A stretch of 6,429 nt of DNA from assembly GCA_023253875.1 (NCBI GenBank), contig JALRFC010000111.1:1-6429 (forward strand), given 5' to 3'. This document shows, piece after piece, positions 5,863-6,429 of the stretch. Position 1 is the stretch's first letter, and each line of letters opens with the position of its first letter. Both the position numbers and the translations under genes were made by a program. The stretch comes from Candidatus Kapaibacterium sp. Its GTDB lineage: Bacteria > Bacteroidota > Ignavibacteria > Kapaibacteriales > UBA961. The notes beneath the pieces are model-generated. The model saw only the letters and a program-made list of their open reading frames with translations, had not been told where the DNA came from and made no database searches.

Positions 5863-6429
5863 ATGTTCAACAAAGCTACTGACAAAAAAATCAAAGGAAT
5901 AGCGCTTGGAGTGCTTGGCACTGTATTGACGCTAGCTTTGATTCTGATTTTCGGACAGAACAATAAAGTGACTGATGTCGGTTATCGTCCTGTTCAGCCA
6001 ATTCCTTTTTCTCATAAGCTCCATGCAAGTGAAGATAATATCTCGCATAATGGTGTTCAAATGAAAGGATTGGGAATTAAGTGTATGTATTGTCATGCAC
6101 AAGCTGAAGTATCAGCTCATTCACCGGTACCAACCACAAGTACCTGTATGAATTGCCATGTGCTTCCAATGCAATTGGAAAATGAGCGAGGCAATCCAGG
6201 ACCTTTGGAGCTTATTCGTACTGCCTATGAGAAGAATCAGCCAATTGAATGGGTGAGAATTCATAAAGTACCTGATTATGTCCACTTCAATCATAGCAGA
6301 CATATCCGTGCACAAATAGACTGTAAGTCATGTCATGGACCAGTAGAAACAATGGGTGTTGTCTCTCAATTCAAACCTCTCTCAATGGGATGGTGTTTGG
6401 ATTGTCATAGAAACCCTGAGCAATTTATT
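5863..6429 (+). CDS. actA: ActA-like multihaem cytochrome c of alternative complex III (3' end outside window)
   Basis: First 189 residues of a membrane-anchored multihaem cytochrome, cut by the window end. Residues 12-30 form one N-terminal helix acting as signal anchor; the rest should be periplasmic. Four CxxCH haem sites are visible: CMYCH (74-78), CMNCH (95-99), CKSCH (154-158) and CLDCH (178-182). The spacing and the intervening segments (TSTCMNCH, EWVRIHKVPDYVHFNHSRH, CHGPVETM, PLSMGWCLDCHR) match the pentahaem ActA subunit of alternative complex III, which oxidises quinol and passes electrons to cytochrome c or directly to an oxidase. A fifth site would lie beyond the edge. An in-frame TGA at 5851 leaves ATG 5863 as the only start; no Shine-Dalgarno is seen. 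It follows the CPNC gene by 27 bases. Related multihaem proteins occur in other complexes, so actBCDEF downstream would be the proof. Confidence 0.88.
   Translation, partial: MFNKATDKKIKGIALGVLGTVLTLALILIFGQNNKVTDVGYRPVQPIPFSHKLHASEDNISHNGVQMKGLGIKCMYCHAQAEVSAHSPVPTTSTCMNCHVLPMQLENERGNPGPLELIRTAYEKNQPIEWVRIHKVPDYVHFNHSRHIRAQIDCKSCHGPVETMGVVSQFKPLSMGWCLDCHRNPEQFI

Larger units (their letters stand above)
2..6429 (+). other. Probable single operon: terminal oxidase, assembly factors, start of alternative complex III
   Basis: Nine consecutive genes on one strand with gaps of 39, 28, 44, 5, 12, 1, -4 and 27 bases. No stem followed by a T-run and no convincing promoter was seen in any gap. Functions are consistent: electron donor, structural subunits, haem O synthesis, copper delivery, an unknown CPNC protein, then the quinol-side cytochrome. 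Both ends of the operon lie outside the window. Confidence 0.7.

Noticed and set aside
1..6429. CRISPR array, tRNA, rRNA, insertion sequence or phage genes
   Set aside because: No repeat-spacer pattern, transposase, terminal repeats or cloverleaf-like sequence was seen; nearly all of the window is protein-coding.

Overview
The window is one block of aerobic respiratory genes, all on the + strand and almost without gaps. The organism looks like a Gram-negative bacterium with modest GC content (about 40% by eye). A lipoprotein-type SCO protein, mostly poor Shine-Dalgarno sequences, an A2-type (YSHP) subunit I and an ActA-like multihaem cytochrome together point to the Bacteroidota/Chlorobiota side of the tree (for example Ignavibacteria or Kapabacteria relatives). 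This placement is inferred from family resemblance, not from a search.

Layout: the 3' end of a c-type cytochrome (2-313); coxB, subunit II with a complete CuA site (353-1231); coxA, subunit I (1260-3140); ctaB, haem O synthase, starting at GTG (3185-4096); coxC, subunit III (4102-4698); a small subunit IV (4711-5016); an SCO-type copper chaperone lipoprotein (5018-5608); a 76-residue membrane protein with a CPNC motif overlapping the SCO stop codon (5605-5835); and the start of an ActA-like multihaem cytochrome that runs off the window (5863-6429). Gaps are 1-44 bases with one 4-base overlap, and I see no internal promoter or terminator, so this is probably one operon.

How the genes work together: the coxB-coxA-coxC-subunit IV set forms a cytochrome c oxidase. 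CtaB starts the haem A pathway, SCO helps load copper into CuA, and the upstream cytochrome c may deliver electrons to it. The ActA-like protein belongs to alternative complex III, a quinol:cytochrome c/oxidase oxidoreductase. The locus therefore appears to join the terminal oxidase to the start of the complex that feeds it.

Most genes belong to well-known families. The least explained is the small CPNC membrane protein, which sits where a copper or thiol assembly factor would be expected. Secondary points of interest are a bulged hairpin at the start of coxA, His-rich tails at both ends of CoxA, and uneven ribosome-binding sites. No mobile element, CRISPR array, tRNA or rRNA is visible.
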